Part shown: positions 61,902 through 64,000 of the stretch, piece by piece
How positions within the stretch are numbered: the first letter of the stretch is position 1
How the letters are laid out: the number at the start of each line of letters is the position of its first letter
Assembly (NCBI RefSeq): GCF_014287515.2
Contig: NZ_CP092473.1
Span: forward strand, 1,391,001-1,455,000
DNA length: 64,000 bases
Direction of reading: 5' to 3'
Origin: Roseburia rectibacter
Lineage (GTDB): Bacteria > Bacillota > Clostridia > Lachnospirales > Lachnospiraceae
Made by a program: the position numbers and the translations under genes
The notes under the pieces: generated by a model
The model's database searches: none
What the model saw: only the letters and a program-made list of their open reading frames with translations
What the model was told of the DNA's origin: nothing

Positions 61902-63116
61902 TTGAGTGAAAGAAATCGCAATCAGAAAAGACGTGATAAAAAAGGACGTATTTTACGAAACGGAGAAAGCCAGCGAGCGGATGGAAGATATGCATTTGTT
62001 TATACAGACTGCTTTGGAAAACAGAAATTTCTTTACAGTTGGAAGTTGGAATCGACAGATCCTCTTCCGGTAGGAAGAAGACCTTGTCAGTCACTTAGAG
62101 AAAAGGAAAAAGTCATATTAAGGGATATAAATGATGGTATTACTCCTTATGGTGATAATTTGACAGTTCTTGAGTTGGTAAAAAAGTATATTGCTCAGAA
62201 GACTGGGGTTCGCCATAATACAGCTGCGAATTATAATTTTGTTATCAACATTATTAAGAAAGAGGAATTTGGAGCATTAAGGATTGATAAGGTAAAACTA
62301 TCAGATGCAAAAGCATGGTTGATTAAGCTTCAGGCAGATGGTAGGGGATACAGCACCATTCATTCAGTTCGTGGAGTGGTAAGACCTGCTTTTCAAATGG
62401 CTGTAGATGATGATTTGATTCGTAAAAATCCGTTCGAGTTTCAACTATGTACAGTAGTTGTAAACGATAGTGTAACAAGAGAAGCCATAACCAGAAAACA
62501 AGAAAGAAAGTTCTTGGAATTTATTAAGAATGATGAGCATTATAAACGATACTATGATGGTATGTTTATCCTCTTTAAAACCGGACTTCGTATTTCAGAG
62601 TTCTGCGGATTGACACTTTCCGATATTGATTTTGAAGAAAAGCAAATCAGTGTAAATCATCAGCTTCAAAGAACCAGAGATATGAAGTATGTTATTGAAG
62701 ATACCAAAACGTCAAGTGGAACTAGAATCATTCCTATGACTGAGGAAGTGTATGAATGTTTTAAGCGTATTGTTGAAAATCGTAAAAAGCCCAAGAAAGA
62801 ACCTGTGATTGATGGATATAAGGGATTTCTGTTTTTAGATAAGAAGGATATGCCGGAAGTTGCTTTACATTGGGAAAAGCATTTTGAGTGGGCATTGGCT
62901 AAGCATAATCGAATCTATAAAGAGCAGTTACCAAAAATCACGCCGCATGTTTGCAGGCATACCTACTGCAGCAATATGGCAAAAAGCGGGATGAATCCTA
63001 AAACGTTTCAGTATCTTATGGGACATTCAGACATTGGGGTAACATTGAATACATATACGCATCTGGGAGCAGAGGATGCCAAGGAAGAACTTGGCAAATA
63101 TGCTAAGATGGCTTAA
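61902..63116 (+). CDS. int: tyrosine recombinase, Tn916-type integrase
   Basis: 404 residues from a TTG start 9 bases after AAAGGAG, matching the Tn916 N terminus (SERNRNQKRRDKKGRILRNGESQRADGRY). An arm-binding domain, a SAM-like core-binding domain and a catalytic domain follow. Catalytic residues are Arg in TGLRISEFCG, HxxR in HVCRHTYCS, His in MGHSDIG and Tyr in TLNTYTHLG. All are intact, so it can probably integrate and, with Xis, excise the element. Confidence 0.95.
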   Translation: MSERNRNQKRRDKKGRILRNGESQRADGRYAFVYTDCFGKQKFLYSWKLESTDPLPVGRRPCQSLREKEKVILRDINDGITPYGDNLTVLELVKKYIAQKTGVRHNTAANYNFVINIIKKEEFGALRIDKVKLSDAKAWLIKLQADGRGYSTIHSVRGVVRPAFQMAVDDDLIRKNPFEFQLCTVVVNDSVTREAITRKQERKFLEFIKNDEHYKRYYDGMFILFKTGLRISEFCGLTLSDIDFEEKQISVNHQLQRTRDMKYVIEDTKTSSGTRIIPMTEEVYECFKRIVENRKKPKKEPVIDGYKGFLFLDKKDMPEVALHWEKHFEWALAKHNRIYKEQLPKITPHVCRHTYCSNMAKSGMNPKTFQYLMGHSDIGVTLNTYTHLGAEDAKEELGKYAKMA

Positions 63117-63164
63117 AAGATTAAGAAAATTGATACAACTAAAAGATAACCTAAGTGGAAAAAG

Positions 63165-63216
63165 TCTTTAGTAAAATGAGAAAATTAAGCTGTTTTACTA
63201 AGATTTTTACTAAATT
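63165..63216. other. TTTACTAA repeats downstream of int, probable element end
   Basis: TTTAGTAAAA (63167-63176), TTTTACTAAG (63193-63202) and TTTTTACTAAA (63204-63214) are inverted and direct copies of one motif within 50 bases of the integrase stop. Tn916-type elements carry integrase arm sites and the attachment site here. The exact crossover cannot be set. Confidence 0.45.
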
Positions 63217-63344
63217 TGGATGACAAGATATATGAATTTATGCCATGATATGCGACGAAAACGAAGAAAACAATCTATCACAGCAAATCGTAGAAAGTGG
63301 TGTAAAATCAAGGAAAATCAGTATTTTCAAGGAGTTTTTAAGGC

Positions 63345-63389
63345 ATGATAAAAATATTATTTGTTTGCCACGGCACTCCAGTTTTATGA
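63345..63389 (+). pseudogene. low-molecular-weight protein tyrosine phosphatase, N-terminal fragment
   Basis: Behind AAGGAG, an ATG opens MIKILFVCHGTPVL and a stop. MIKILFVCHGN is the invariant start of low-molecular-weight tyrosine phosphatases, with the nucleophile Cys. The remainder of the P-loop (CRSP) is absent. It looks like the stub of a gene cut by insertion or deletion. Confidence 0.5.
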
Positions 63390-63833
63390 TAATGCATACC
63401 TTCGCAGACTGGGGCAGAGTACGGCATAATATGGCGGAAAGTATTGGAATTACTACGGTTTAGACTACTAAGGCTCATGGCTGGAAGTGGGATAAAGGCA
63501 AAGGTGTTGGGAGGATTCCTTAGTAGTAAGGAACTACTTGCAGGCAATGTAGTAGATTTTTTATTGATGGAAATGCGGAAAATTTATAAAAAGTATTGCA
63601 TGTTTATTGAGGGTTGGATATACTAAATGCAACAGAGTTGCCCAGTGTTTTTTGACCATGGGGACCAAGTTGAGACTTGTGCTCAGCTTTTTTACTTTCT
63701 TACATTGAGTAGAGATTGTATGGATATAACATTGGCTTTCACTGAATACTTTGAAAAGTTAATGGTTTATGCAAAGACAATTGGTAAAAAAATCTAGTGA
63801 TAATGAATTCAATGTAAATAAAATATAAATGTT
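63390..63833. other. degenerate sequence, no supported gene
   Basis: Several short frames exist, but none has good start signals or recognisable domains. A GCAAC-AGA-GTTGC hairpin lies near 63609-63621. It is probably eroded sequence at an integration hot spot. Confidence 0.4.
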
Positions 63834-63880
63834 AAAAGCCACAATTATTGGTATGATGTTTGCCAATATTGTGGCTTTTC
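63834..63880 (+). terminator. intrinsic terminator
   Basis: AAAAGCCACAAT (63834-63845) pairs with ATTGTGGCTTTT (63868-63879), with a TTGG/CCAA inner stem. The flanks also suit the minus strand. Confidence 0.8.
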
Positions 63881-63903
63881 TTGTTTTAACTCTTTTACAA
63901 GCG

Positions 63904-63938
63904 ATGTTACTCATAGTCCGTAGACTTATAAGTAACAT
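63904..63938. promoter_or_regulatory. long dyad upstream of the last gene
   Basis: ATGTTACT (63904-63911) pairs with AGTAACAT (63931-63938), with inner AGTC-CGTA-GACT. It lies 33 bases before the next start and may be an operator. Confidence 0.55.
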
Positions 63939-63970
63939 TGTGAGAAAATTTTAAAAGGAGGACAAGATGT

Positions 63971-64000
63971 ATGATAACCGATAAAGTTGGAAATCGAATT
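63971..64000 (+). CDS. start of a gene cut off by the window end
   Basis: An ideal AAAAGGAGG ribosome site lies 8 bases before an ATG reading MITDKVGNRI, open to the end. Ten residues are too few to identify it. The short N terminus and upstream dyad would suit an HTH regulator, which is a guess. Confidence 0.5.
   Translation, partial: MITDKVGNRI

Noticed and set aside
63245..63626. Short plus-strand frames after the integrase
   Set aside because: They cross the phosphatase stub and hairpins, with no ribosome sites or known domains.

Overview
The window looks like chromosome from a gut Lachnospiraceae bacterium of the Roseburia/Agathobacter kind. The evidence is moderate GC with Firmicutes-style AGGAGG ribosome sites, a split two-gene transketolase, clostridial AddAB, a flagellin lysine methylase, and Tn916-type mobile genes at one end. 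No rRNA, tRNA or CRISPR array was found.

Bases 1-35746 are housekeeping chromosome, almost all on the + strand. In order they hold: lower glycolysis (pgk fragment, tpiA, an SGNH-type secreted protein, gpmI); purine synthesis (purC, purF, purB); a FucO-type lactaldehyde reductase facing a TetR regulator; an arabinose and pentose-phosphate cluster (FGGY kinase, araA, TalC-type transaldolase, split transketolase, araD, galM); addB and addA; maf; a FAD dehydrogenase; a PrsA-like lipoprotein; a MATE pump; an ABC-F protein; fliB; a YbjQ-like protein; and a cupin protein. The arabinose genes form a complete route from L-arabinose to xylulose 5-phosphate and into the non-oxidative pentose phosphate pathway. 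Palindromic operator candidates lie at two of its promoters. Degenerate copies of the gene 3' end follow both pgk and the transaldolase gene. A roughly 190-base, highly self-complementary element precedes the transketolase genes.

Bases about 35750-63230 are an accessory region of mobile origin. Its left side is a scrapyard: an IS256-type remnant, a truncated conjugative-element gene, a tandem-repeat leader, a small cassette (PBECR4-like fragment, UPF0178, ArsC-like protein, short peptide deformylase), an IS200/IS605 remnant, and an intact IS630 element next to the tail of a duplicated winged-helix gene. The core has a 1351-residue polyvalent ArdC/metallopeptidase/nucleotidyltransferase protein, a TTRAP protein, a HEPN-type Abi protein, and a relaxase with MobC. 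The right end has a Tn916-style recombination module (sigma factor, small HTH protein, Xis, tyrosine integrase). No type IV secretion genes are present, so it reads as a mobilizable rather than self-transmissible element.

The most interesting content is at 47780-58690. It is a BlaI/BlaR1 beta-lactam-sensing regulon whose payload is a MecA-like class B penicillin-binding protein. In the same operon are three tandem paralogous secreted or lipid-anchored proteins of unknown function, a small lipoprotein and a BNR-repeat protein. A membrane protein and a receiver-less winged-helix regulator are also under apparent BlaI control. Four promoter-overlapping operators share the form ATCTTAC-N4-GTAA. 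The PBP gene carries an in-frame TAA in its membrane anchor, so its function is in question.
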